Positions 1 through 6,678 are shown, counted from the first letter of the stretch. The stretch is DNA of 10,748 bases from DASQDT01 sp036380435 (GCA_036380435.1 DASVES010000094.1:1-10748); one strand, 5' to 3'. Notes: generated by a model not told the origin, from the sequence alone. Made by a program: numbers and translations.

Positions 1-1124
1 CCGTCCGAAGCTTGCGCCTGCTCTCGGGGAGCACGTCGCCGCTGGAGAGTCTGCTGCAAGAGGTCTCGCGGCAGACGAACCTCTCGGGCGCGGACGGCGA
101 CGGCGTCTGGGCCTGGCTCAAGGGCTTCTTCACGTCGAAGACCGGCATCGGCGTCACCCCCGTCGATAAGGAATTTCGCCCGCTCGTGCAATTCGTCTCG
201 GGCAAGGCGGACGCTTCGCCGATGGCCGAACACCGCGCGCAACTCAAGAAGGTGGCCGACGCCTTAAACGCCAACAACAAGCCGCTCTCGGAACTCTCCA
301 AGGCGATGCAGGCCGGCGACGATACCATCGGCCTGCGGCCCGCGCGTCAGGCGGTCGCCGACTCGCTCGAAGCCAAAGGCTTCAGCTCCTCGCCGGCGAG
401 CGGCGACGCCGCGCGCGTCCTGCGTCTGCCGCTCGACACTCTGAACACGCTGCTCGTCGGCACCGACTTCGAGCAGATCGAGAAGGCGTGGGCGGCGCTC
501 TTTGCGAAGGCGCAAGGCTTCGAGGCCGGCTTCCCGTTCGCCGACGGCGGCTCGGACACCTCACTCGCCGCGCTCGCGCAGTTCCTCAACCCGCAGGACG
601 GCGAGCTGACGCGCTTCTTCCAGGAGCGCCTGAAGCCTTACTTCGAGGACGACTGGACAGTGAAGAAGGAGGCCGCGGACAAGTTCGCGCCCGCCTTCGT
701 CTCCTATCTCGCCAGCGCGCGGCGTCTGCGCGAGGCGCTCTTCCCCGACAACGGCCGACAACCTAAGGCCGAGTACCAGTTGACGCTCCTGCCGGCGCGC
801 GACGCGCTCGTCCGCGTCGAGGTGGACGGCCAACTGCTCCAGACGCCGGACAAGACGACGGCGAACATGTCTTGGCCGGGCGACAAGTCGGGCGTGCGAA
901 TTACGGTGACGCCGACGAACGGGCAGGACGCCGTCAAGGCTTTCGCCGGCGAGTGGGGCCTGCTGCGGATGTTCCGCGAGAGCGGCGGCGGCGCGGGGAG
1001 CGGGGCGACGTTCACGCTCCAGCCGGCCGCCGGCGTCACCCTCTCGCTCCAGCCCAAGAGCGGCAACCCGTTCAAGCGCGAACTCTTCAGCGCGCTCAAA
1101 GCGCCGAAGGGCGTGCGGCAGTAG
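1..1124 (+). CDS. tssM: TssM/IcmF, C-terminal part (5' truncated by window)
   Basis: This is the C-terminal part of TssM (IcmF/VasK), the large inner-membrane protein of the T6SS membrane complex that spans the periplasm to contact TssJ. The frame is open from base 3 with no stop, so the TTG at 12 is not a real start and the gene continues upstream. About 373 residues are visible; full-length TssM is usually 1,100-1,300. Numbering from the codon at 12, family landmarks are FPF at 174-176 followed by an SLAALAQFL segment and a GELTRFFQERLKPYF stretch, then an A..LREALFP segment, SWPG at 287-290 and GEWGLLRMF at 313-321. The fragment has no transmembrane segment, as expected for the periplasmic end. 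Two TAG stops lie in tandem at 1122-1127. TssL and TssK, its usual partners, would be expected upstream. The family call is firm. Confidence 0.92.
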   Translation, partial: VRSLRLLSGSTSPLESLLQEVSRQTNLSGADGDGVWAWLKGFFTSKTGIGVTPVDKEFRPLVQFVSGKADASPMAEHRAQLKKVADALNANNKPLSELSKAMQAGDDTIGLRPARQAVADSLEAKGFSSSPASGDAARVLRLPLDTLNTLLVGTDFEQIEKAWAALFAKAQGFEAGFPFADGGSDTSLAALAQFLNPQDGELTRFFQERLKPYFEDDWTVKKEAADKFAPAFVSYLASARRLREALFPDNGRQPKAEYQLTLLPARDALVRVEVDGQLLQTPDKTTANMSWPGDKSGVRITVTPTNGQDAVKAFAGEWGLLRMFRESGGGAGSGATFTLQPAAGVTLSLQPKSGNPFKRELFSALKAPKGVRQ

Positions 1125-1132
1125 TAGCAAGG

Positions 1133-1247
1133 AGCTGTTAGCTGTTAGCTGTTAGCTTTCAGCCAGAAGTGAGTGGACGAATGAGTTTGAAGTATCAGGC
1201 CGGCGGCCGGCGACTGGCTAACAGCTAATCGCTAACAGCTAACAGCT
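1133..1247. repeat. Imperfect 32-nt inverted repeat built of AGCTGTT heptamers
   Basis: This is the non-coding gap between tssM and tagJ. The left arm (1133-1164) starts with more than three head-to-tail copies of the heptamer AGCTGTT. The right arm (1216-1247) carries the reverse complement, AACAGCT units. By hand alignment the arms pair at 28 of 32 positions, the outer 17 perfectly, around a 51-base centre (1165-1215) that holds a GC-rich GGCCGGCGGCCGGC segment at 1198-1211. A folded transcript would form a long hairpin with no U-tract. AGCT is itself a palindrome, so several pairing registers are possible. It may be a dispersed REP/MITE-like element or an mRNA-processing structure. I do not recognise a named family. 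It ends about 20 bases before the tagJ start. Confidence 0.85.
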
Positions 1248-1267
1248 ACAAGAAAGGCGGCGTAAGG

Positions 1268-2104
1268 ATGGCGGGACAGTTGGCGGCGACACAGGCCAAA
1301 GCGCTCTACGACTCGGGCGACCTCTCGGCGGCCATCGACGAGATCACGCGCGAGGTGAAGGCCAACCCGACCGACACGGCGCGGCGCTCCTTCCTCTTCG
1401 AGCTGCTCTGCTTCGCCGGCGAGTGGGAGCGCGCCGAGCGCCAACTCGGCGCGCTTGGCCGCGAGGGCGTCGGCGCAGAGGTCGGCGCGCAGGTCTTCCG
1501 CAACTGCCTGCGCGCGGAACTCGACCGCCAGCGCCTCGTGCGCGACGGCCTCGCCCCGCACTTCCTCGCCGACCCGCCCGACTACATCGACCTCCACCTC
1601 GACGCCTTCAACCGCCTGCGCGCCGGCGACGCGGCCGGAGCACGCGCCTCGCTCGACCGGGCCGAGGAGCAGCGCCCGGCGCTCTCAGGAACGCTCGACG
1701 ATAAGCTCTTCACCGACTTCCGCGACTACGACGACTTCTTCGCCCCCGTGCTCGAACTAATCGTTCACGACAAGTACACGTGGGTGCCCTACGAACAGAT
1801 CAGGCGCGTGGAAATCGAGCCGCCCGTCCAACTGCGCGACCTCGTGTGGGCGACCGTGGAGGTGGAGACGGCCGACAAGGAGATGAAGGCGATGACGCCG
1901 ACGCGCTACGTCGATTCGGGCGCTCACCAAAACGACCTCGTCCGGCTCGGGCGCATGACCGACTGGAGGGAACTAGGGCCGGAGCTTTACGCGGGCGCGG
2001 GCCTCCGCCTCTTCGCCGTTGACGGCGAGGAGCGCCCCGCGCTCAGTGTCCGCAGCCTCGTCTTCGACGCCCCCGGCGACGGCGAAGAGACGCCGGCCTC
2101 GTAA
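1268..2104 (+). CDS. tagJ: TagJ/ImpE family T6SS accessory protein
   Basis: This is a 278-residue ImpE/TagJ (HsiE1-like) protein of usual family length. TagJ is a cytoplasmic accessory protein of one T6SS class. In Pseudomonas HsiE1 binds the N-terminal helix of the sheath protein TssB and also ClpV, and is thought to bring the ATPase to the contracted sheath. The N-terminal half is helical and TPR-like: ALYDSGDLSAAI (12-23), NPTDTARRSFLFELLCFAGEWERAERQL (33-60), and later RLRAGDAAGARASLDRA. The C-terminal half holds family signatures: DYDDFFAPVLELIVHDKY, then YTWVPYEQI from 170, EIEPPVQLRDLVWATVEV, MTPTRY (209-214) and a closing RLGRMTDW segment. The ATG at 1268 follows an AGAAAGG at 1251-1257. 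Its presence predicts a TagJ-class TssC and ClpV, and both fit here. No signal peptide or membrane segment is visible. Confidence 0.93.
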   Translation: MAGQLAATQAKALYDSGDLSAAIDEITREVKANPTDTARRSFLFELLCFAGEWERAERQLGALGREGVGAEVGAQVFRNCLRAELDRQRLVRDGLAPHFLADPPDYIDLHLDAFNRLRAGDAAGARASLDRAEEQRPALSGTLDDKLFTDFRDYDDFFAPVLELIVHDKYTWVPYEQIRRVEIEPPVQLRDLVWATVEVETADKEMKAMTPTRYVDSGAHQNDLVRLGRMTDWRELGPELYAGAGLRLFAVDGEERPALSVRSLVFDAPGDGEETPAS

Positions 2105-2155
2105 GGTAGAGGCCACACGCACGAAGTCAACCGTCCCGGTCAGAGGTATTACGCG

Positions 2156-3325
2156 ATGTCTTCCGCGATGGAAACCAACACGGCCCCGGCCGCCACCAAC
2201 TCGATGCCCCCGGTCGTCGATGTCGAGGCGCTGCTCGCGCCCATCCCCGGCGACAACCCGGCGGGCGAAAGCCTCGCCTACTCCGGCCTCTACGACGAGA
2301 TAAAAGAGGCGCGCCGCGCCGACGACACACTTGAACAGGGCGATTGGGTGCGCGACACGAAGTCGGCCGACTGGGTGCGGGCGGCGACGCTTGCGACCGA
2401 CGCGCTCACGTCGCAGACGAAGGATTTGCAAATCTGCGCGTGGATGACCGAGGCGCTCACGAAGCTCTACGGCTTCGCGGGTCTGCGCGACGCGCTCAAG
2501 GTCGTCCACGGCCTGCACGTCGGTTTCTGGGACACGCTCTTCCCCGAGGAGGACGACGGCGACCTCGAAGGGCGCGCCAACGCCATCTCGTGGATGGAGC
2601 GCGAAGCGGCCGTCGCCCTGCGCGAAGTTCCGATCACGCGCGGCGCGGGCGGTCAGAGCTACGGCTTCAACGAGTTCGAGCAGTCGAACGCCTTCAACGT
2701 CGGCCCTGAGGTGAGTCCCGAGGTGGCCGAGGAGCGACGCCGTCGCGCCGGCGAGGAGGGCAAGATCACCAGCGAGGACTGGCTCAAGGCCAAGCAGTCC
2801 ACGCCGCGCGCCTTCTACGAGGCGGCCCACGCCACGCTCGACGAGGCGTGGGAGTATTTTCAGGCGCTCGACCGCCTGCTCGACGAGCGCTACAAGAATC
2901 AGGCGCCGGCGATGACCGAGCTGAAGAAGGCGCTCGACTCGGTGCGCGCCGCCGTCGAGAAGATCGTCAAGGAGAAGCGCCTGCTGGAGCCTGACCCGAT
3001 AAGCGTGGGCGAGGCCGCGGGCGGCGAAGGCGAGGCCGGCGCGAACGGCGGAGCGCCGGGCGGCGGGGCGACGGCGGGCGGCGTCTTTATCTCGGGGCCG
3101 ATCAGGACGCGGGCCGAGGCCGTCAGTCGTCTCACCGAGGTGGCCGCCTTCTTCCGCCAGACCGAGCCGCACAGCCCCGTCTCCTACCTCGTCGAGCGCT
3201 CCGTCAAGTGGAGCCAGATGCCGCTTGAGCAGTGGCTCGCCAGCGTGATTAAGGACGACACGGTGCTGGGCGCGCTGCGCGAGACGCTCGGCGTCGATCT
3301 CGACAACAGTCAGGCCGAGGAGTGA
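2156..3325 (+). CDS. tssA: TssA (ImpA family) baseplate/tail organiser
   Basis: This is a 389-residue TssA. TssA proteins interact with the baseplate and with Hcp and TssBC, priming or capping tail assembly in the cytoplasm. The N-terminal ImpA domain is clear: LLAPIPGDNPAGESL (26-40), DWVRDTKSADW (63-73), TKDLQICAWMTEAL (88-101) and FWDTLFPEEDDG (124-135). A helical middle follows, then a Gly/Ala/Glu-rich linker (about 285-309) and a short conserved C-terminal domain beginning GPIRTRAEAVSRL near 314 and containing EPHSPVSYLVERSVKW. That C-terminus resembles the shorter TssA type rather than the long VasJ/TagA-like forms; this is my inference. The ATG at 2156 is preferred because AGAGG at 2142-2146 sits 9 bases upstream; an ATG at 2168 is the alternative. 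It lies 51 bases after tagJ, probably in the same transcript. Confidence 0.93.
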   Translation: MSSAMETNTAPAATNSMPPVVDVEALLAPIPGDNPAGESLAYSGLYDEIKEARRADDTLEQGDWVRDTKSADWVRAATLATDALTSQTKDLQICAWMTEALTKLYGFAGLRDALKVVHGLHVGFWDTLFPEEDDGDLEGRANAISWMEREAAVALREVPITRGAGGQSYGFNEFEQSNAFNVGPEVSPEVAEERRRRAGEEGKITSEDWLKAKQSTPRAFYEAAHATLDEAWEYFQALDRLLDERYKNQAPAMTELKKALDSVRAAVEKIVKEKRLLEPDPISVGEAAGGEGEAGANGGAPGGGATAGGVFISGPIRTRAEAVSRLTEVAAFFRQTEPHSPVSYLVERSVKWSQMPLEQWLASVIKDDTVLGALRETLGVDLDNSQAEE

Positions 3326-3361
3326 GAGCGCCGGCCGTGGCGGCGGCGGTGATGATGACGA

Positions 3362-3418
3362 TGTCGGTGGTGTCGGTGTTGTCGGCCGCCAGTTAAGTTT
3401 CCCCCGGCCGCGGCCGGG
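3362..3418. repeat. Period-9 GTCGGT repeats and 16-nt GC palindrome
   Basis: This is the core of the 143-base tssA-tssB gap. Three imperfect 9-base units, TGTCGGTGG, TGTCGGTGT and TGTCGGCCG, run in tandem at 3362-3388. A perfect 16-base palindrome, CCCGGCCGCGGCCGGG, follows at 3403-3418, and more GC-rich self-complementary sequence continues to about 3428. The palindrome has no following T-run, so it is a poor intrinsic terminator. Nearby TAAAAT at 3443-3448 has no matching -35 and lies too close to the tssB ribosome site to be convincing as a promoter. The structure may be an operator or processing hairpin ahead of the sheath genes, or simply low-complexity GC-rich spacer. Confidence 0.5.
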
Positions 3419-3468
3419 CCGCCGGGCCACAAACCGGAAAGTTAAAATGTGAGAAAGGAAAAAGCAGT

Positions 3469-4005
3469 ATGCCAAAGACTGAAAGCACACAACACAAGCT
3501 GAGTCGCGTCCGCGCCCCGCGCGTGCATCTCACCTACGACGTGGAGGTGGGCAACGCGATTGAGGCGAAGGAACTGCCGTTCGTGGTCGGCGTGCTCGGC
3601 GACTTCTCGGGCAAGCCCGACGAGCCTTTGCCCAGGGTCAAGGATCGCAAGTTCATCGAAATCGACCGGGACAACTTCGACAAGGTGCTCTCGGGGATGA
3701 AGCCGCGCCTCAGTTACAGCGTCGAGAACAAGCTGACGGGCGACGGCGGCAAGCTCGGCGTCGATCTGCGCTTCAACAGTCTCGAAGACTTCGAGCCTGA
3801 CCGCGTCGTGCAGCAGGTCGAGCCGCTCCGCAAACTGGTCGAAGCGCGCCGCCGCCTCTCCGACCTCGTCTCGAAGATGGACGGCAACGACAAGCTCGAA
3901 GGGCTGCTCTCCGACATCATCTCGAACACGGGCGCGCAGAAGCAGCTCGGCAAGGAGCTGGGGCTTGGCGAAGACGGCCAGAAGAAGGAGGAGCCAAATG
4001 AGTAG
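3469..4005 (+). CDS. tssB: TssB (VipA/ImpB) sheath small subunit
   Basis: This is TssB, 178 residues, near the usual 160-180. With TssC it forms the contractile cytoplasmic sheath around the Hcp tube. The whole family pattern is present: RAPRVHLTYDVEVG (15-28), KELPFVVGVLGDFSG (34-48), LPRVKDRKFIEIDRDNFD, then MKPRLSYSVENKL and FNSLEDFEPDRVVQQVEPL in the C-terminal half. The N-terminal helix before residue 15 is the region that TagJ binds in Pseudomonas. The start is well supported by GAAAGGAA at 3453-3460, 8 bases upstream of the ATG. Its last 8 bases overlap the tssC start (3998-4005), so the two subunits are likely made by coupled translation. The identification is firm. Confidence 0.97.
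   Translation: MPKTESTQHKLSRVRAPRVHLTYDVEVGNAIEAKELPFVVGVLGDFSGKPDEPLPRVKDRKFIEIDRDNFDKVLSGMKPRLSYSVENKLTGDGGKLGVDLRFNSLEDFEPDRVVQQVEPLRKLVEARRRLSDLVSKMDGNDKLEGLLSDIISNTGAQKQLGKELGLGEDGQKKEEPNE
3985..3993 (+). promoter_or_regulatory. Ribosome binding site that fixes the tssC start
   Basis: AAGGAGGAG lies inside the tssB 3' end. It ends 4 bases before the ATG at 3998, with its core GGAGG 6 bases from that ATG. It decides between this ATG and an in-frame TTG at 3965, which would add 11 residues of doubtful Arg-rich sequence and has no such site. Confidence 0.8.
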
Positions 4006-5482
4006 TAAGAAAGACGCGGCGCAGGCCGAAACCGTCACGCAGGAGGCGCAGGGCGACCTGCTCTCGCGCATCCTCTCCGAGGGTCGTCTCGCCCGGCGCG
4101 ACGACGAACAGGCGCACGCCCGCGACATGGTCGCCGAGTTCGTCTCGCAGGTGATGCAGGGGCAGTTGACGATGTCGCGCGACATGGAGGCGACCATCAA
4201 CGCCCGCATCGCGGCCATCGATAAGCTGCTCTCGGCGCAGCTCAACGAGGTCATGCACCACGAAGACTTCCAGAAGCTCGAAGGGTCGTGGCGCGGCCTC
4301 AACCATCTCGTGATGAACTCCGAGACGGGGACGATGCTCAAGATTCGCGTCTTCAACGTCTCGAAGAAGGAGCTGCTCAAAGATTTGGAGAAGGCCGCGG
4401 AGTTCGACCAGTCGGCCCTCTTCAAGAAGGTCTACGAAGAAGAGTTCGGCACCTTCGGCGGCGCGCCCTTCGGGGCGCTCATCGGCGACTACGAGTTCTC
4501 CAGCCACCCGCAGGACCTCTCGCTGCTGGAGAAAATCTCGAACGTCGCCGCGGCCGCCAACGCGCCGTTCACGGCCGCCGCCTCGGCCCAGATGTTCGGC
4601 TGGGACAGCTTCACCGATCTGGGCGAAGTGCGCGATCTGGCGAAGATTTTCGACCGCACCGAGTTCGCCAAGTGGCGCTCCTTCCGCGAGTCGGAAGATT
4701 CGCGCTACGTCGGACTCACCTTGCCGCACACGCTGATGCGTCTGCCCTACGGTCAGGACACTACGCCGACCGAGACCTTCCGCTTCGAGGAAGACGTTGA
4801 CGGCCGCGACCACAAGAAGTACCTGTGGGGCAACGCCGCCTATTCCTTCGGCACGCGCCTGACCGCGTCGTTCGCCAAGTATCAGTGGTGCGCGACCATC
4901 CGCGGAGTGGAGGGCGGCGGACTCGTACAAGGTTTGCCCACCCACACCTTCAAGACCGACGACGGCGACGTGGCCCTGAAGTGTCCGACCGAAATCGCCA
5001 TCACCGACCGCCGGGAGAAGGAGTTCTCCGACCTCGGCTTCATCCCGCTCGTCCACTGTAAGGGGACGGACTACGCCGCCTTCTTCGCCGCGCAGTCGGC
5101 GCAGAAGGCCAAGAAGTACGACTCCGACGCGGCGAACGCCAACGCCCGGCTCTCCACGCAGTTGCCATACATCTTCGCCGTCTCGCGCTTCGCCCACTAC
5201 CTGAAGGCGATGATGCGCGACAAGATCGGCAGCTTCATGGAGCGCAGCGAGTGCGAGCACTTCCTCAACACATGGATTTCGCAGTACACCGTCTCGAACG
5301 ACACGGCCGGCCCGGAAATCAAGGCGCAGAAGCCGCTGCGGGAGGCGCGCATCGAGGTCAAGGAGGTTCCGGGCAAGCCCGGCGCCTACAGGGCGGTGGC
5401 GTTCCTCAGGCCGCACTTCCAGTTGGACGAGTTGACGGTCTCGCTGCGCCTGGTGGCCGAGCTGCCGCAGTCGGCGCGGTGA
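3998..5482 (+). CDS. tssC: TssC (VipB/ImpC) sheath large subunit
   Basis: This is TssC, 494 residues from the ATG at 3998, the usual length. It pairs with TssB as the repeating unit of the contractile sheath. The N-terminus has the amphipathic segment GDLLSRILSEGRLAR (19-33), the region where ClpV's N-domain docks in Vibrio; the form here looks like the version I associate with TagJ-containing systems. The core is unmistakable: FVSQVMQGQLTMSRDMEATI, QLNEVMHHEDFQKLEGSWRG, NSETGTMLKIRVFNVSK, FGALIGDYEFS, LPHTLMRLPYG and YLWGNAAYSFGTRL. The C-terminal domain carries LPYIFAVSRFAHYLKAMMRDKIG and closes with FLRPHFQLDELTVSLRLVAELP, the strand that interlocks neighbouring subunits. It overlaps tssB by 8 bases and is followed by a 125-base spacer before hcp. 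Confidence 0.97.
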   Translation: MSSKKDAAQAETVTQEAQGDLLSRILSEGRLARRDDEQAHARDMVAEFVSQVMQGQLTMSRDMEATINARIAAIDKLLSAQLNEVMHHEDFQKLEGSWRGLNHLVMNSETGTMLKIRVFNVSKKELLKDLEKAAEFDQSALFKKVYEEEFGTFGGAPFGALIGDYEFSSHPQDLSLLEKISNVAAAANAPFTAAASAQMFGWDSFTDLGEVRDLAKIFDRTEFAKWRSFRESEDSRYVGLTLPHTLMRLPYGQDTTPTETFRFEEDVDGRDHKKYLWGNAAYSFGTRLTASFAKYQWCATIRGVEGGGLVQGLPTHTFKTDDGDVALKCPTEIAITDRREKEFSDLGFIPLVHCKGTDYAAFFAAQSAQKAKKYDSDAANANARLSTQLPYIFAVSRFAHYLKAMMRDKIGSFMERSECEHFLNTWISQYTVSNDTAGPEIKAQKPLREARIEVKEVPGKPGAYRAVAFLRPHFQLDELTVSLRLVAELPQSAR

Positions 5483-5521
5483 TGGTCGCCGACTCCGACC
5501 GAAGTAAACCAGACGCGTCTT

Positions 5522-5534
5522 GCGCCGGGGGCGC
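5522..5534 (+). other. Small GC-rich hairpin in the tssC-hcp spacer
   Basis: GCGCC and GGCGC flank a GGG loop (5 bp stem) inside the 125-base spacer at 5483-5607. A CCCCC run at 5545-5549 could compete for the same G-run in a second fold. It has no U-tract. I see no convincing promoter in the spacer; the A/T-rich GATAAAAAT at 5582-5590 lies directly against the hcp ribosome site and has no -35 partner. A role in setting hcp expression is speculation. Confidence 0.3.
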
Positions 5535-5590
5535 GCAGGCAGCAACCCCCGCCTCGCCCACGGCAGGCCGCTTTCTCGAGAGATAAAAAT

Positions 5591-5596
5591 AGGAGG
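5591..5596 (+). promoter_or_regulatory. Strong Shine-Dalgarno of hcp
   Basis: A full AGGAGG lies 11 bases upstream of the hcp ATG at 5608, in an A-rich and probably unstructured stretch. This fits high translation of the tube protein, which is needed in many copies. Confidence 0.75.
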
Positions 5597-5607
5597 ACTA
5601 AAAGCTC

Positions 5608-6090
5608 ATGGCAGTAGATATGTTCATCAAGATCGGCGCGCTCGAAGGCGAGTCGTCGGACAAGGCGCACGGGAAGGAGATCGACGTGCTGGCCTGGAGT
5701 TGGGGGATGTCGAACTCGGGCAGCGCCCACCACGGCGGCGGTCAGGGCGCCGGCAAGGTCAACGTGCAGGACATCAGCCTGACGAAGTACATCGACAAGT
5801 CGAGCCCCGACCTGATGCTCGCCTGCTGTAACGGCAAGCACTTCCCCGAGGCCAAGCTCGTCGTCCGCAAGGCCGGCGAGAAGCCGCTCGAATACCTCGT
5901 CGTGACGATGACCGACCTGATCATCACCAGCGTCTCGACGGGCGGCTCGGGCGGCGAAGACCGGCTCACCGAGAACGTCACGCTCAACTTCGCCAAGGTC
6001 AAGGTCGATTACAAGGAGCAGACCAAGACGGGCGGCGTCGGCGCCACCCCCACGATGGGGTGGGACATCGCCGCGAACACCAAGATGTAA
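5608..6090 (+). CDS. hcp: Hcp (TssD), T6SS inner tube protein
   Basis: This is Hcp, 160 residues, typical of Hcp1-like proteins. It forms stacked hexameric rings that make the inner tube, is ejected on firing, and can carry effectors in its lumen. Family features in order are MFIKIGALEGES (5-16), VLAWSWGMSNSGS (27-39), the glycine-rich loop HHGGGQGAGK (41-50), VQDISLTKYIDKSSPDLM (53-70), FPEAKLVVRKAG, YLVVTMTDLIITSVSTGGSGG and ENVTLNFAKVKVDYKEQ. It ends with a short tail, GWDIAANTKM, and has no C-terminal effector extension, so it is a structural Hcp. Two adjacent cysteines (73-74) follow the conserved ring motif. Unlike its neighbours it does not touch another gene: 125 bases separate it from tssC and 102 from tssE. 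Confidence 0.97.
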   Translation: MAVDMFIKIGALEGESSDKAHGKEIDVLAWSWGMSNSGSAHHGGGQGAGKVNVQDISLTKYIDKSSPDLMLACCNGKHFPEAKLVVRKAGEKPLEYLVVTMTDLIITSVSTGGSGGEDRLTENVTLNFAKVKVDYKEQTKTGGVGATPTMGWDIAANTKM

Positions 6091-6139
6091 CGTCGCGCGC
6101 CGGGGGGTTAACTCGCCGGAGTAGACGGAAGTGGTGTCA

Positions 6140-6178
6140 CCGGGCGTGTCGGCACGAGGCAAGCGCCGACACGCCCGG
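6140..6178 (+). terminator. Perfect 14-bp hairpin after hcp (terminator-like or mRNA-stabilising)
   Basis: CCGGGCGTGTCGGC (6140-6153) and its exact reverse complement (6165-6178) enclose an 11-base loop. The sequence after it is pyrimidine-rich (CCCCTCTCACGCTC) but has no T-run. It is therefore a weak candidate for factor-independent termination and may be a partial attenuator, a pause site or a 3' stabiliser of hcp mRNA. It ends 14 bases before the tssE ATG. The structure is certain from sequence; its function is inference. Confidence 0.55.
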
Positions 6179-6192
6179 CCCCTCTCACGCTC

Positions 6193-6678
6193 ATGGCCAG
6201 AATCGACAACGAAGTCCGCATCACGCTCTCGGTCTTAGACCGCCTGCTCGACTACGAGCCGGAGGTCTCTTACGAGCCGCCGGCGTCGCGCGCCAAAAGC
6301 ATGCGCCTCTTTAGGCAGGCCGTCCGGCGCGACCTCGAATGGCTGCTCAACACGCGGCGGGTGGCGACGCCGCTGCCCGAGGGTCTGAAAGAAGTGAACA
6401 ACTCGCTCGCCGCCTACGGCCTGCCCGACTTCACCGCCGCTAACACGGGAGACACCGACGATCAGGCGCAGGTGCGCGCGGCCATCGAGGAAACCATCAG
6501 GACTTTCGAGCCGCGCCTTCAGGACGTGGTGGTGACGATGGAGCCGCGCCACGAGACCGAGCGTAGCTTACGCTTCCGCATCGACGCCGTGATGATGGTC
6601 GATCCGGCGCCCGAGCCGGTGACTTTCGACACCACCCTCCAACTCGTCAGCGGCGAGTACAAGGTTCAAGAGAAGTAA
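6193..6678 (+). CDS. tssE: TssE, gp25-like baseplate protein
   Basis: This is TssE, 161 residues, homologous to phage T4 gp25, the baseplate wedge protein that starts sheath polymerisation. The signature is present: ITLSVLDRLLDYEP (10-23) near the N-terminus, then FRQAVRRDLEWLLNTRR (40-56), containing the highly conserved DLEWLLNTRR. It continues with VNNSLAAYGLPDF, AIEETIRTFEPRLQDVVVTM and a closing beta region. No purine-rich ribosome site precedes the ATG at 6193. The bases before it are pyrimidine-rich and the post-hcp hairpin ends only 14 bases away, so initiation may be weak. Its stop overlaps the tssF start by one base. Confidence 0.95.
   Translation: MARIDNEVRITLSVLDRLLDYEPEVSYEPPASRAKSMRLFRQAVRRDLEWLLNTRRVATPLPEGLKEVNNSLAAYGLPDFTAANTGDTDDQAQVRAAIEETIRTFEPRLQDVVVTMEPRHETERSLRFRIDAVMMVDPAPEPVTFDTTLQLVSGEYKVQEK

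Noticed and set aside
12..14. TTG as the start of the first gene
   Set aside because: The frame is open to the window edge and the protein begins well inside a TssM C-terminal region, so the gene is truncated by the window.
1181..1228. 15-residue open frame inside the heptamer inverted repeat
   Set aside because: It is very short, has only a weak upstream purine run, and its end is made by the repeat arm itself. Nothing supports translation.
3443..3448. TAAAAT as a -10 box upstream of tssB
   Set aside because: No -35-like hexamer lies 16-18 bases upstream (the region is pure GC), and transcription would start within the ribosome binding site.
1973..3490. Minus-strand open frame of 505 codons opposite tssA and flanks
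   Set aside because: It runs through the non-coding gap and two plus-strand genes, has no recognisable domain and shows the Arg/Leu-rich composition of an antisense shadow.
3965..3997. Upstream TTG start for tssC adding 11 residues
   Set aside because: The ATG at 3998 has a strong ribosome site and gives the usual TssC N-terminus; the extension is Arg-rich sequence inside tssB.
3917..5545. Long minus-strand open frame (542 codons) opposite tssC
   Set aside because: It covers tssC, whose plus-strand translation matches its family from end to end. The minus product is rich in Arg, Leu, Val and Glu with no recognisable motif, as expected from an antisense frame in GC-rich coding DNA.
5584..5589. 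A-rich TAAAAA as an hcp promoter -10
   Set aside because: There is no -35 partner, and it directly abuts the AGGAGG. It is better read as an unstructured translation enhancer region.
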